Assembly (NCBI GenBank): GCA_963576475.1
Contig: OY754965.1
Location: forward strand, 131,501-195,500
DNA: 64,000 bases
Source of the DNA: Molanna angustata
Taxonomy: Eukaryota; Arthropoda; Insecta; Trichoptera; Molannidae
Reading direction: 5' to 3'
The translations under genes and the position numbers were made by a program. Below are positions 10,170 to 24,800 of the stretch, piece after piece (within the stretch, counting starts at the first letter, position 1; the number at the start of each line of letters is the position of its first letter). Under the pieces are notes generated by a model. The model ran no database searches. It worked only from the letters and a program-made list of their open reading frames with translations, and was not told the origin of the DNA.

Positions 10170-10427
10170 TTGTAAGCAGACATGTGAGACAGAACGTCCT
10201 GGGTGTGGTCACCCGTGTGGATCTGGCTGTGGTCACCCCCAACCTTGTCCCTCCGTGTCGGCCTGTCGAGCCGCTGTGACTGCCGTGTGTCCCTGTGGAA
10301 GGAGATCGGAACGCCGACAGTGTCACGAACAACGAGCCGCCCTACATCGCCTCACAGCACTGCCGGGGCCCCTCGGTGAACCAGTTGACATTGCACAACT
10401 CATCAAGCAAGGAAACAACAATGTCAC
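10170..10427 (+). CDS. stc: NFX1/shuttle craft-like, zinc-finger exon 2
   Basis: This 258-base exon continues the reading in phase and encodes more NFX-type fingers: CKQTCETERPGCGHPCGSGC, then CGHPQPCPS and VCPCGRRSERRQCHEQ. It ends in a linker, DIAQLIKQGNNNVT. The donor gttagt begins at 10428 and the exon ends in phase 2. Joined to the exon head at 25896, it gives NNVT followed by LECDMDCQ, which is the expected finger-to-R3H linker. The exon is markedly more GC-rich than its surroundings, as expected for coding DNA in this genome. Confidence 0.92.
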
Positions 10428-11264
10428 GTTAGTAATTCATTATTAACATTTCTCTTCTGTGATTTAACGCTAATTATAATAATTAGTCACTGTATAGTGT
10501 TACCAAGTTTGACTGTGGTATGACATCATCATAAAAATATTCTTATGTAATTTACATAAATTTGATCTCAATACGGAAACCATAAATTTGTTTACAATAA
10601 ACTTACATATTTTCCAATTTCACTTATTATGTCATTTTTATTTTAATTTTTATTAAATAATTTTCAATATCAATTAAATTCATGATTATCACAATCTGTA
10701 TGCTAAAATAATTTAAATAAATACATTTTGTAATTATGATGTATACCTACAACATATCATACTTTCCTATTTTCTGATTGCTCGGTTCAATACATTTTAT
10801 TTATTTCATTTAAACCAGTAATGGTGTTGGTTTTTTCTTGCCTACTCCAATAGGACCATGGCATGATGGAATATATGTATATGAAGAAAGATGAAATGTT
10901 AATGTTAAATTTTCTTATTAAAATGATGATTTTTTATCAATGTAATATTGAAATAAGTGTATGATTACTAAATGGCATATGTTTTAGCATTTTATATGGA
11001 AATATGTTCTTTTCACTATGACATACTTACATTTGCCATTTTTGTTTTTTTATACACAAAAAATATACAGATATATTGAGACAGAAGTATTTTTATTTGA
11101 TCACACCAAAGTCAAGCATGGTCATACTATACCACTCATTACTGGTAATGTATCTCAATAAAACAAACAATTTATACTGAAGACATAAAAGTAAAAGATT
11201 TTATAAGATGATATCAATAATTTAATAATTGTTTTTTATTTATTTATTACAAAGCATTATTACA
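10428..11264. other. Intron sequence, unremarkable
   Basis: AT-rich. A degenerate short repeat at 10830-10870 (cttgcctactccaataggac) resembles the one at 2150-2180. No exon was found. Confidence 0.55.
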
Positions 11265-12496
11265 TTAACCTTTTCCGTGCTAGGCGTATGCTAAACAATG
11301 TAACACCTCAGTGCGGCGCAATTTTCGGACAAAATTAAAATCATCATAATCAATAACTACTCACCTGAGATACATGAAATCTTCGACGAGAATATTCGTT
11401 TTTAGCTGTTTTAAATGTTGAGTAGAATTTTTTGTTTATTTTGTTTTTCTGCATACTTTTTAACTGATTTTTTCAACATTCCAGCTCACAAATCCATGAC
11501 TAATTAGCAAAAAAATATCACATAGGTAAAAAAGATATAGGAATGTATATAGTGAATTAAAATCAGCTTAAAATTTATGAATTTTTAAGTATTTCTTCGA
11601 AAACAAACACAGTTTTCAACAATTGCTTAGTGCCTTATACGTTTGTATGAAGTTTATCTGTAAGCGCTATGACCTATGCGCCGCTGCACCGCGACTTTAT
11701 CAACTTATATAGTAGAAAATAGTCATAAAATCATTGGTTGTTATAAATAATACTGAAATAACTCAACAGGCTCTGAGAACTTTTTCGGAACATTTATAAA
11801 AGCAAAATTCATTCATAAAAGCAAAAAAAATGTTCAATGTATTTTGTCTATCACCTAGTAAAATTTTAAAAGTCGGTAACACAAAAATTGAAGTTACTCT
11901 CAAAAACACATGAACTTTAAAAAAAGCTAGTTAATGCCCTAACAAGGCAAAATAGGCCTATCGCGCATAATAAAATTAATGTAGAATCAAAAAGTCTTTA
12001 CTTTTAATTATAGATATAACTTTAAAAAAAGAGTTATTTTGAAATATGAATCAACGTTTAAGACACAAATAAAGACATATAAATTTACAACAAAATACTT
12101 TGCATTTATAAATTAAATAAAAACCGAATATAAATATTTTTCTAAACCGGCGCACAATCTCTAAGAACTCGGATATGGGTTACACGCAACATTAATATCC
12201 ATACAAAGCGGTATCTCAGTGCGGGTCCCGATTATGTCTCGGGATGAAATAGACAAAAAGTAAACACTCTACTGCCATCTACCAAATTCTTTTTAAAAAT
12301 TTTTAAAAACATATTTACTTAGATAAATGTTTCGGTTATACGATGTAATTATTATTTTTTGGATATGTCGATAAATAAGATTTCTACAGCGAGTTTAAGT
12401 CGAGCATTGTCCATCACGATAACCTATCGTGATCCGCACTGGTGTAGCGCATGATTCATCACGATAACGTCTCGGAATTAGCACTGAAACGGTTAA
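11265..12496. mobile_element. TTAA-flanked piggyBac-type non-autonomous element
   Basis: The left end is TTAA (11265-11268) followed by ccttttccgtgc. The right end is gcactgaaacgg followed by TTAA (12493-12496). Reverse-complementing the right end gives ttaaccgtttcagtgc, about 13 or 14 of 16 bases matching the left end. TTAA duplication with a CC start to the repeat is the hallmark of piggyBac. Internally there is a perfect hairpin, atcacgata/tatcgtgat, at about 12415-12437. No long open frame is present, so a transposase would have to act in trans. Confidence 0.7.
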
Positions 12497-12734
12497 AGAT
12501 AAACTGCTTCACTAGACAGACAGTCTGTACTGGAGCAACTAAAGTTTGTATAGTTAGTACATTTCATTATTGAAAAATACACAAATAAAACAAAATTCAC
12601 AATAAAATATAAATAATAGGAAAAAGTTTACAAATGAAGTAATATTTAGTAAAATGAGTAAATTTTATCATACTTGTAATGTTCATATAATATTAATCTT
12701 GATTGAATATTTTTTAAAGGTAATAGGTATATAA

Positions 12735-12815
12735 TACAACAGCCCGACTGTGGAACGATCTTCCAAATTCTGTGTTTCCACCTTCGTACAACCCGGCTCT
12801 TCCCTCCCAACGCTA
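12735..12815 (+). pseudogene. LINE reverse-transcriptase C-terminal fragment
   Basis: The frame from about 12740 reads ARLWNDLPNSVFPPSYNPAL. This matches the conserved RLWN-LP--VFP--YN box found just after the RT in jockey-like LINEs. Only this end remains, and it abuts the start of the 98-bp array. Confidence 0.6.
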
Positions 12816-12836
12816 TGTAGTGCGCTTATATATTAT

Positions 12837-15800
12837 TGTTGATTATAATGTAGGTTGGAGTGTGATATGGATTGTCAGTTCCTGGTTCTTGTATAATATT
12901 CCAACTTGTACTCTATTGAGATGTTAAAAATGAATGTTGATTATAATGTAGGTTGGAGTGTGATATTGATTGTCAGTTCCTGGTTCTTGTATAATATTCC
13001 AACTTGTACTCTATTGAGATGTTAAAAATGAATGTTGATTATAATGTAGGTTGGAGTGTGATATGGATTGTCAGTTCCTGGTTCTTGTATAATATTCCAA
13101 CTTGTACTCTATTGAGATGTTAAAAATGAATGTTGATTATAATGTAGGTTGGAGTGTGATATGGATTGTCAGTTCCTGGTTCTTGTATAATATTCCAACT
13201 TGTACTCTATTGAGATGTTAAAAATGAATGTTGATTATAATGTAGGTTGGAGTGTGATATGGATTGTCAGTTCCTGGTTCTTGTATAATATTCCAACTTG
13301 TACTCTATTGAGATGTTAAAAATGAATGTTGATTATAATGTAGGTTGGAGTGTGATATGGATTGTCAGTTCCTGGTTCTTGTATAATATTCCAACTTGTA
13401 CTCTATTGAGATGTTAAAAATGAATGTTGATTATAATGTAGGTTGGAGTGTGATATGGATTGTCAGTTCCTGGTTCTTGTATAATATTCCAACTTGTACT
13501 CTATTGAGATGTTAAAAATGAATGTTGATTATAATGTAGGTTGGAGTGTGATATGGATTGTCAGTTCCTGGTTCTTGTATAATATTCCAACTTGTACTCT
13601 ATTGAGATGTTAAAAATGAATGTTGATTATAATGTAGGTTGGAGTGTGATATGGATTGTCAGTTCCTGGTTCTTGTATAATATTCCAACTTGTACTCTAT
13701 TGAGATGTTAAAAATGAATGTTGATTATAATGTAGGTTGGAGTGTGATATGGATTGTCAGTTCCTGGTTCTTGTATAATATTCCAACTTGTACTCTATTG
13801 AGATGTTAAAAATGAATGTTGATTATAATGTAGGTTGGAGTGTGATATGGATTGTCAGTTCCTGGTTCTTGTATAATATTCCAACTTGTACTCTATTGAG
13901 ATGTTAAAAATGAATGTTGATTATAATGTAGGTTGGAGTGTGATATGGATTGTCAGTTCCTGGTTCTTGTATAATATTCCAACTTGTACTCTATTGAGAT
14001 GTTAAAAATGAATGTTGATTATAATGTAGGTTGGAGTGTGATATGGATTGTCAGTTCCTGGTTCTTGTATAATATTCCAACTTGTACTCTATTGAGATGT
14101 TAAAAATGAATGTTGATTATAATGTAGGTTGGAGTGTGATATGGATTGTCAGTTCCTGGTTCTTGTATAATATTCCAACTTGTACTCTATTGAGATGTTA
14201 AAAATGAATGTTGATTATAATGTAGGTTGGAGTGTGATATGGATTGTCAGTTCCTGGTTCTTGTATAATATTCCAACTTGTACTCTATTGAGATGTTAAA
14301 AATGAATGTTGATTATAATGTAGGTTGGAGTGTGATATGGATTGTCAGTTCCTGGTTCTTGTATAATATTCCAACTTGTACTCTATTGAGATGTTAAAAA
14401 TGAATGTTGATTATAATGTAGGTTGGAGTGTGATATGGATTGTCAGTTCCTGGTTCTTGTATAATATTCCAACTTGTACTCTATTGAGATGTTAAAAATG
14501 AATGTTGATTATAATGTAGGTTGGAGTGTGATATGGATTGTCAGTTCCTGGTTCTTGTATAATATTCCAACTTGTACTCTATTGAGATGTTAAAAATGAA
14601 TGTTGATTATAATGTAGGTTGGAGTGTGATATGGATTGTCAGTTCCTGGTTCTTGTATAATATTCCAACTTGTACTCTATTGAGATGTTAAAAATGAATG
14701 TTGATTATAATGTAGGTTGGAGTGTGATATTGATTGTCAGTTCCTGGTTCTTGTATAATATTCCAACTTGTACTCTATTGAGATGTTAAAAATGAATGTT
14801 GATTATAATGTAGGTTGGAGTGTGATATTGATTGTCAGTTCCTGGTTCTTGTATAATATTCCAACTTGTACTCTATTGAGATGTTAAAAATGAATGTTGA
14901 TTATAATGTAGGTTGGAGTGTGATATTGATTGTCAGTTCCTGGTTCTTGTATAATATTCCAACTTGTACTCTATTGAGATGTTAAAAATGAATGTTGATT
15001 ATGATGTAGGTTGGAGTGTGATATGGATTGTCAGTTCCTGGTTCTTGTATAATATTCCAACTTGTACTCTATTGAGATGTTAAAAATGAATGTTGATTAT
15101 AATGTAGGTTGGAGTGTGATATTGATTGTCAGTTCCTGGTTCTTGTATAATATTCCAACTTGTACTCTATTGAGATGTTAAAAATGAATGTTGATTATAA
15201 TGTAGGTTGGAGTGTGATATTGATTGTCAGTTCCTGGTTCTTGTATAATATTCCAACTTGTACTCTATTGAGATGTTAAAAATGAATGTTGATTATAATG
15301 TAGGTTGGAGTGTGATATTGATTGTCAGTTCCTGGTTCTTGTATAATATTCCAACTTGTACTCTATTGAGATGTTAAAAATGAATGTTGATTATGATGTA
15401 GGTTGGAGTGTGATATGGATTGTCAGTTCCTGGTTCTTGTATAATATTCCAACTTGTACTCTATTGAGATGTTAAAAATGAATGTTGATTATAATGTAGG
15501 TTGGAGTGTGATATTGATTGTCAGTTCCTGGTTCTTGTATAATATTCCAACTTGTACTCTATTGAGATGTTAAAAATGAATGTTGATTATAATGTAGGTT
15601 GGAGTGTGATATGGATTGTCAGTTCCTGGTTCTTGTATAATATTCCAACTTGTACTCTATTGAGATGTTAAAAATGAATGTTGATTATAATGTAGGTTGG
15701 AGTGTGATATGGATTGTCAGTTCCTGGTTCTTGTATAATATTCCAACTTGTACTCTATTGAGATGTTAAAAATGAATGTTGATTATAATGTAGGTTGGAG

Positions 15801-18800
15801 TGTGATATTGATTGTCAGTTCCTGGTTCTTGTATAATATTCCAACTTGTACTCTATTGAGATGTTAAAAATGAATGTTGATTATAATGTAGGTTGGAGTG
15901 TGATATTGATTGTCAGTTCCTGGTTCTTGTATAATATTCCAACTTGTACTCTATTGAGATGTTAAAAATGAATGTTGATTATAATGTAGGTTGGAGTGTG
16001 ATATGGATTGTCAGTTCCTGGTTCTTGTATAATATTCCAACTTGTACTCTATTGAGATGTTAAAAATGAATGTTGATTATAATGTAGGTTGGAGTGTGAT
16101 ATGGATTGTCAGTTCCTGGTTCTTGTATAATATTCCAACTTGTACTCTATTGAGATGTTAAAAATGAATGTTGATTATAATTTAGGTTGGAGTGTGATAT
16201 GGATTGTCAGTTCCTGGTTCTTGTATAATATTCCAACTTGTACTCTATTGAGATGTTAAAAAAAGAATGTTGATTATAATGTAGGTTGGAGTGTGATATG
16301 GATTGTCAGTTCCTGGTTCTTGTATAATATTCCAACTTGTACTCTATTGAGATGTTAAAAATGAATGTTGATTATAATGTAGGTTGGAGTGTGATATGGA
16401 TTGTCAGTTCCTGGTTCTTGTATAATATTCCAACTTGTACTCTATTGAGATGTTAAAAAAAGAATGTTGATTATAATGTAGGTTGGAGTGTGATATGGAT
16501 TGTCAGTTCCTGGTTCTTGTATAATATTCCAACTTGTACTCTATTGAGATGTTAAAAATGAATGTTGATTATAATGTAGGTTGGAGTGTGATATGGATTG
16601 TCAGTTCCTGGTTCTTGTATAATATTCCAACTTGTACTCTATTGAGATGTTAAAAAAAGAATGTTGATTATAATGTAGGTTGGAGTGTGATATGGATTGT
16701 CAGTTCCTGGTTCTTGTATAATATTCCAACTTGTACTCTATTGAGATGTTAAAAATGAATGTTGATTATAATTTAGGTTGGAGTGTGATATGGATTGTCA
16801 GTTCCTGGTTCTTGTATAATATTCCAACTTGTACTCTATTGAGATGTTAAAAAAAGAATGTTGATTATAATGTAGGTTGGAGTGTGATATGGATTGTCAG
16901 TTCCTGGTTCTTGTATAATATTCCAACTTGTACTCTATTGAGATGTTAAAAATGAATGTTGATTATAATGTAGGTTGGAGTGTGATATGGATTGTCAGTT
17001 CCTGGTTCTTGTATAATATTCCAACTTGTACTCTATTGAGATGTTAAAAAAAGAATGTTGATTATAATGTAGGTTGGAGTGTGATATGGATTGTCAGTTC
17101 CTGGTTCTTGTATAATATTCCAACTTGTACTCTATTGAGATGTTAAAAATGAATGTTGATTATAATGTAGGTTGGAGTGTGATATGGATTGTCAGTTCCT
17201 GGTTCTTGTATAATATTCCAACTTGTACTCTATTGAGATGTTAAAAAAAGAATGTTGATTATAATGTAGGTTGGAGTGTGATATGGATTGTCAGTTCCTG
17301 GTTCTTGTATAATATTCCAACTTGTACTCTATTGAGATGTTAAAAATGAATGTTGATTATAATTTAGGTTGGAGTGTGATATGGATTGTCAGTTCCTGGT
17401 TCTTGTATAATATTCCAACTTGTACTCTATTGAGATGTTAAAAAAAGAATGTTGATTATAATGTAGGTTGGAGTGTGATATGGATTGTCAGTTCCTGGTT
17501 CTTGTATAATATTCCAACTTGTACTCTATTGAGATGTTAAAAATGAATGTTGATTATAATGTAGGTTGGAGTGTGATATGGATTGTCAGTTCCTGGTTCT
17601 TGTATAATATTCCAACTTGTACTCTATTGAGATGTTAAAAAAAGAATGTTGATTATAATGTAGGTTGGAGTGTGATATGGATTGTCAGTTCCTGGTTCTT
17701 GTATAATATTCCAACTTGTACTCTATTGAGATGTTAAAAATGAATGTTGATTATAATGTAGGTTGGAGTGTGATATGGATTGTCAGTTCCTGGTTCTTGT
17801 ATAATATTCCAACTTGTACTCTATTGAGATGTTAAAAATGAATGTTGATTATAATGTAGGTTGGAGTGTGATATGGATTGTCAGTTCCTGGTTCTTGTAT
17901 AATATTCCAACTTGTACTCTATTGAGATGTTAAAAATGAATGTTGATTATAATGTAGGTTGGAGTGTGATATGGATTGTCAGTTCCTGGTTCTTGTATAA
18001 TATTCCAACTTGTACTCTATTGAGATGTTAAAAATGAATGTTGATTATAATGTAGGTTGGAGTGTGATATTGATTGTCAGTTCCTGGTTCTTGTATAATA
18101 TTCCAACTTGTACTCTATTGAGATGTTAAAAATGAATGTTGATTATAATGTAGGTTGGAGTGTGATATTGATTGTCAGTTCCTGGTTCTTGTATAATATT
18201 CCAACTTGTACTCTATTGAGATGTTAAAAATGAATGTTGATTATGATGTAGGTTGGAGTGTGATATGGATTGTCAGTTCCTGGTTCTTGTATAATATTCC
18301 AACTTGTACTCTATTGAGATGTTAAAAATGAATGTTGATTATGATGTAGGTTGGAGTGTGATATGGATTGTCAGTTCCTGGTTCTTGTATAATATTCCAA
18401 CTTGTACTCTATTGAGATGTTAAAAATGAATGTTGATTATGATGTAGGTTGGAGTGTGATATGGATTGTCAGTTCCTGGTTCTTGTATAATATTCCAACT
18501 TGTACTCTATTGAGATGTTAAAAATGAATGTTGATTATGATGTAGGTTGGAGTGTGATATGGATTGTCAGTTCCTGGTTCTTGTATAATATTCCAACTTG
18601 TACTCTATTGAGATGTTAAAAATGAATGTTGATTATAATGTAGGTTGGAGTGTGATATTGATTGTCAGTTCCTGGTTCTTGTATAATATTCCAACTTGTA
18701 CTCTATTGAGATGTTAAAAATGAATGTTGATTATAATGTAGGTTGGAGTGTGATATTGATTGTCAGTTCCTGGTTCTTGTATAATATTCCAACTTGTACT

Positions 18801-21800
18801 CTATTGAGATGTTAAAAATGAATGTTGATTATAATGTAGGTTGGAGTGTGATATTGATTGTCAGTTCCTGGTTCTTGTATAATATTCCAACTTGTACTCT
18901 ATTGAGATGTTAAAAATGAATGTTGATTATGATGTAGGTTGGAGTGTGATATGGATTGTCAGTTCCTGGTTCTTGTATAATATTCCAACTTGTACTCTAT
19001 TGAGATGTTAAAAATGAATGTTGATTATGATGTAGGTTGGAGTGTGATATGGATTGTCAGTTCCTGGTTCTTGTATAATATTCCAACTTGTACTCTATTG
19101 AGATGTTAAAAATGAATGTTGATTATGATGTAGGTTGGAGTGTGATATGGATTGTCAGTTCCTGGTTCTTGTATAATATTCCAACTTGTACTCTATTGAG
19201 ATGTTAAAAATGAATGTTGATTATAATGTAGGTTGGAGTGTGATATTGATTGTCAGTTCCTGGTTCTTGTATAATATTCCAACTTGTACTCTATTGAGAT
19301 GTTAAAAATGAATGTTGATTATAATGTAGGTTGGAGTGTGATATTGATTGTCAGTTCCTGGTTCTTGTATAATATTCCAACTTGTACTCTATTGAGATGT
19401 TAAAAATGAATGTTGATTATGATGTAGGTTGGAGTGTGATATGGATTGTCAGTTCCTGGTTCTTGTATAATATTCCAACTTGTACTCTATTGAGATGTTA
19501 AAAATGAATGTTGATTATGATGTAGGTTGGAGTGTGATATGGATTGTCAGTTCCTGGTTCTTGTATAATATTCCAACTTGTACTCTATTGAGATGTTAAA
19601 AATGAATGTTGATTATGATGTAGGTTGGAGTGTGATATGGATTGTCAGTTCCTGGTTCTTGTATAATATTCCAACTTGTACTCTATTGAGATGTTAAAAA
19701 TGAATGTTGATTATGATGTAGGTTGGAGTGTGATATGGATTGTCAGTTCCTGGTTCTTGTATAATATTCCAACTTGTACTCTATTGAGATGTTAAAAATG
19801 AATGTTGATTATAATGTAGGTTGGAGTGTGATATGGATTGTCAGTTCCTGGTTCTTGTATAATATTCCAACTTGTACTCTATTGAGATGTTAAAAATGAA
19901 TGTTGATTATAATGTAGGTTGGAGTGTGATATTGATTGTCAGTTCCTGGTTCTTGTATAATATTCCAACTTGTACTCTATTGAGATGTTAAAAATGAATG
20001 TTGATTATAATGTAGGTTGGAGTGTGATATGGATTGTCAGTTCCTGGTTCTTGTATAATATTCCAACTTGTACTCTATTGAGATGTTAAAAATGAATGTT
20101 GATTATAATGTAGGTTGGAGTGTGATATGGATTGTCAGTTCCTGGTTCTTGTATAATATTCCAACTTGTACTCTATTGAGATGTTAAAAATGAATGTTGA
20201 TTATAATGTAGGTTGGAGTGTGATATTGATTGTCAGTTCCTGGTTCTTGTATAATATTCCAACTTGTACTCTATTGAGATGTTAAAAATGAATGTTGATT
20301 ATAATGTAGGTTGGAGTGTGATATTGATTGTCAGTTCCTGGTTCTTGTATAATATTCCAACTTGTACTCTATTGAGATGTTAAAAATGAATGTTGATTAT
20401 GATGTAGGTTGGAGTGTGATATGGATTGTCAGTTCCTGGTTCTTGTATAATATTCCAACTTGTACTCTATTGAGATGTTAAAAATGAATGTTGATTATGA
20501 TGTAGGTTGGAGTGTGATATGGATTGTCAGTTCCTGGTTCTTGTATAATATTCCAACTTGTACTCTATTGAGATGTTAAAAATGAATGTTGATTATGATG
20601 TAGGTTGGAGTGTGATATGGATTGTCAGTTCCTGGTTCTTGTATAATATTCCAACTTGTACTCTATTGAGATGTTAAAAATGAATGTTGATTATGATGTA
20701 GGTTGGAGTGTGATATTGATTGTCAGTTCCTGGTTCTTGTATAATATTCCAACTTGTACTCTATTGAGATGTTAAAAATGAATGTTGATTATAATGTAGG
20801 TTGGAGTGTGATATTGATTGTCAGTTCCTGGTTCTTGTATAATATTCCAACTTGTACTCTATTGAGATGTTAAAAATGAATGTTGATTATAATGTAGGTT
20901 GGAGTGTGATATTGATTGTCAGTTCCTGGTTCTTGTATAATATTCCAACTTGTACTCTATTGAGATGTTAAAAATGAATGTTGATTATAATGTAGGTTGG
21001 AGTGTGATATTGATTGTCAGTTCCTGGTTCTTGTATAATATTCCAACTTGTACTCTATTGAGATGTTAAAAATGAATGTTGATTATGATGTAGGTTGGAG
21101 TGTGATATGGATTGTCAGTTCCTGGTTCTTGTATAATATTCCAACTTGTACTCTATTGAGATGTTAAAAATGAATGTTGATTATGATGTAGGTTGGAGTG
21201 TGATATGGATTGTCAGTTCCTGGTTCTTGTATAATATTCCAACTTGTACTCTATTGAGATGTTAAAAATGAATGTTGATTATGATGTAGGTTGGAGTGTG
21301 ATATGGATTGTCAGTTCCTGGTTCTTGTATAATATTCCAACTTGTACTCTATTGAGATGTTAAAAATGAATGTTGATTATAATGTAGGTTGGAGTGTGAT
21401 ATTGATTGTCAGTTCCTGGTTCTTGTATAATATTCCAACTTGTACTCTATTGAGATGTTAAAAATGAATGTTGATTATAATGTAGGTTGGAGTGTGATAT
21501 TGATTGTCAGTTCCTGGTTCTTGTATAATATTCCAACTTGTACTCTATTGAGATGTTAAAAATGAATGTTGATTATGATGTAGGTTGGAGTGTGATATGG
21601 ATTGTCAGTTCCTGGTTCTTGTATAATATTCCAACTTGTACTCTATTGAGATGTTAAAAATGAATGTTGATTATGATGTAGGTTGGAGTGTGATATGGAT
21701 TGTCAGTTCCTGGTTCTTGTATAATATTCCAACTTGTACTCTATTGAGATGTTAAAAATGAATGTTGATTATGATGTAGGTTGGAGTGTGATATGGATTG

Positions 21801-24800
21801 TCAGTTCCTGGTTCTTGTATAATATTCCAACTTGTACTCTATTGAGATGTTAAAAATGAATGTTGATTATAATGTAGGTTGGAGTGTGATATGGATTGTC
21901 AGTTCCTGGTTCTTGTATAATATTCCAACTTGTACTCTATTGAGATGTTAAAAATGAATGTTGATTATGATGTAGGTTGGAGTGTGATATTGATTGTCAG
22001 TTCCTGGTTCTTGTATAATATTCCAACTTGTACTCTATTGAGATGTTAAAAATGAATGTTGATTATAATGTAGGTTGGAGTGTGATATTGATTGTCAGTT
22101 CCTGGTTCTTGTATAATATTCCAACTTGTACTCTATTGAGATGTTAAAAATGAATGTTGATTATAATGTAGGTTGGAGTGTGATATTGATTGTCAGTTCC
22201 TGGTTCTTGTATAATATTCCAACTTGTACTCTATTGAGATGTTAAAAATGAATGTTGATTATAATGTAGGTTGGAGTGTGATATGGATTGTCAGTTCCTG
22301 GTTCTTGTATAATATTCCAACTTGTACTCTATTGAGATGTTAAAAATGAATGTTGATTATGAATGTAGGTTGGAGTGTGATATGGATTGTCAGTTCCTGG
22401 TTCTTGTATAATATTCCAACTTGTACTCTATTGAGATGTTAAAAATGAATGTTGATTATAATGTAGGTTGGAGTGTGATATTGATTGTCAGTTCCTGGTT
22501 CTTGTATAATATTCCAACTTGTACTCTATTGAGATGTTAAAAATGAATGTTGATTATAATGTAGGTTGGAGTGTGATATTGATTGTCAGTTCCTGGTTCT
22601 TGTATAATATTCCAACTTGTACTCTATTGAGATGTTAAAAATGAATGTTGATTATGATGTAGGTTGGAGTGTGATATGGATTGTCAGTTCCTGGTTCTTG
22701 TATAATATTCCAACTTGTACTCTATTGAGATGTTAAAAATGAATGTTGATTATATGTAGGTTGGAGTGTGATATGGATTGTCAGTTCCTGGTTCTTGTAT
22801 AATATTCCAACTTGTACTCTATTGAGATGTTAAAAATGAATGTTGATTATGATGTAGGTTGGAGTGTGATATGGATTGTCAGTTCCTGGTTCTTGTATAA
22901 TATTCCAACTTGTACTCTATTGAGATGTTAAAAATGAATGTTGATTATGATGTAGGTTGGAGTGTGATATGGATTGTCAGTTCCTGGTTCTTGTATAATA
23001 TTCCAACTTGTACTCTATTGAGATGTTAAAAATGAATGTTGATTATAATGTAGGTTGGAGTGTGATATTGATTGTCAGTTCCTGGTTCTTGTATAATATT
23101 CCAACTTGTACTCTATTGAGATGTTAAAAATGAATGTTGATTATAATGTAGGTTGGAGTGTGATATTGATTGTCAGTTCCTGGTTCTTGTATAATATTCC
23201 AACTTGTACTCTATTGAGATGTTAAAAATGAATGTTGATTATAATGTAGGTTGGAGTGTGATATTGATTGTCAGTTCCTGGTTCTTGTATAATATTCCAA
23301 CTTGTACTCTATTGAGATGTTAAAAATGAATGTTGATTATGATGTAGGTTGGAGTGTGATATGGATTGTCAGTTCCTGGTTCTTGTATAATATTCCAACT
23401 TGTACTCTATTGAGATGTTAAAAATGAATGTTGATTATGATGTAGGTTGGAGTGTGATATGGATTGTCAGTTCCTGGTTCTTGTATAATATTCCAACTTG
23501 TACTCTATTGAGATGTTAAAAATGAATGTTGATTATGATGTAGGTTGGAGTGTGATATGGATTGTCAGTTCCTGGTTCTTGTATAATATTCCAACTTGTA
23601 CTCTATTGAGATGTTAAAAATGAATGTTGATTATAATGTAGGTTGGAGTGTGATATTGATTGTCAGTTCCTGGTTCTTGTATAATATTCCAACTTGTACT
23701 CTATTGAGATGTTAAAAATGAATGTTGATTATAATGTAGGTTGGAGTGTGATATTGATTGTCAGTTCCTGGTTCTTGTATAATATTCCAACTTGTACTCT
23801 ATTGAGATGTTAAAAATGAATGTTGATTATGATGTAGGTTGGAGTGTGATATGGATTGTCAGTTCCTGGTTCTTGTATAATATTCCAACTTGTACTCTAT
23901 TGAGATGTTAAAAATGAATGTTGATTATGATGTAGGTTGGAGTGTGATATGGATTGTCAGTTCCTGGTTCTTGTATAATATTCCAACTTGTACTCTATTG
24001 AGATGTTAAAAATGAATGTTGATTATGATGTAGGTTGGAGTGTGATATGGATTGTCAGTTCCTGGTTCTTGTATAATATTCCAACTTGTACTCTATTGAG
24101 ATGTTAAAAATGAATGTTGATTATGATGTAGGTTGGAGTGTGATATGGATTGTCAGTTCCTGGTTCTTGTATAATATTCCAACTTGTACTCTATTGAGAT
24201 GTTAAAAATGAATGTTGATTATAATGTAGGTTGGAGTGTGATATTGATTGTCAGTTCCTGGTTCTTGTATAATATTCCAACTTGTACTCTATTGAGATGT
24301 TAAAAATGAATGTTGATTATAATGTAGGTTGGAGTGTGATATTGATTGTCAGTTCCTGGTTCTTGTATAATATTCCAACTTGTACTCTATTGAGATGTTA
24401 AAAATGAATGTTGATTATGATGTAGGTTGGAGTGTGATATGGATTGTCAGTTCCTGGTTCTTGTATAATATTCCAACTTGTACTCTATTGAGATGTTAAA
24501 AATGAATGTTGATTATAATGTAGGTTGGAGTGTGATATGGATTGTCAGTTCCTGGTTCTTGTATAATATTCCAACTTGTACTCTATTGAGATGTTAAAAA
24601 TGAATGTTGATTATAATGTAGGTTGGAGTGTGATATGGATTGTCAGTTCCTGGTTCTTGTATAATATTCCAACTTGTACTCTATTGAGATGTTAAAAATG
24701 AATGTTGATTATGATGTAGGTTGGAGTGTGATATGGATTGTCAGTTCCTGGTTCTTGTATAATATTCCAACTTGTACTCTATTGAGATGTTAAAAATGAA

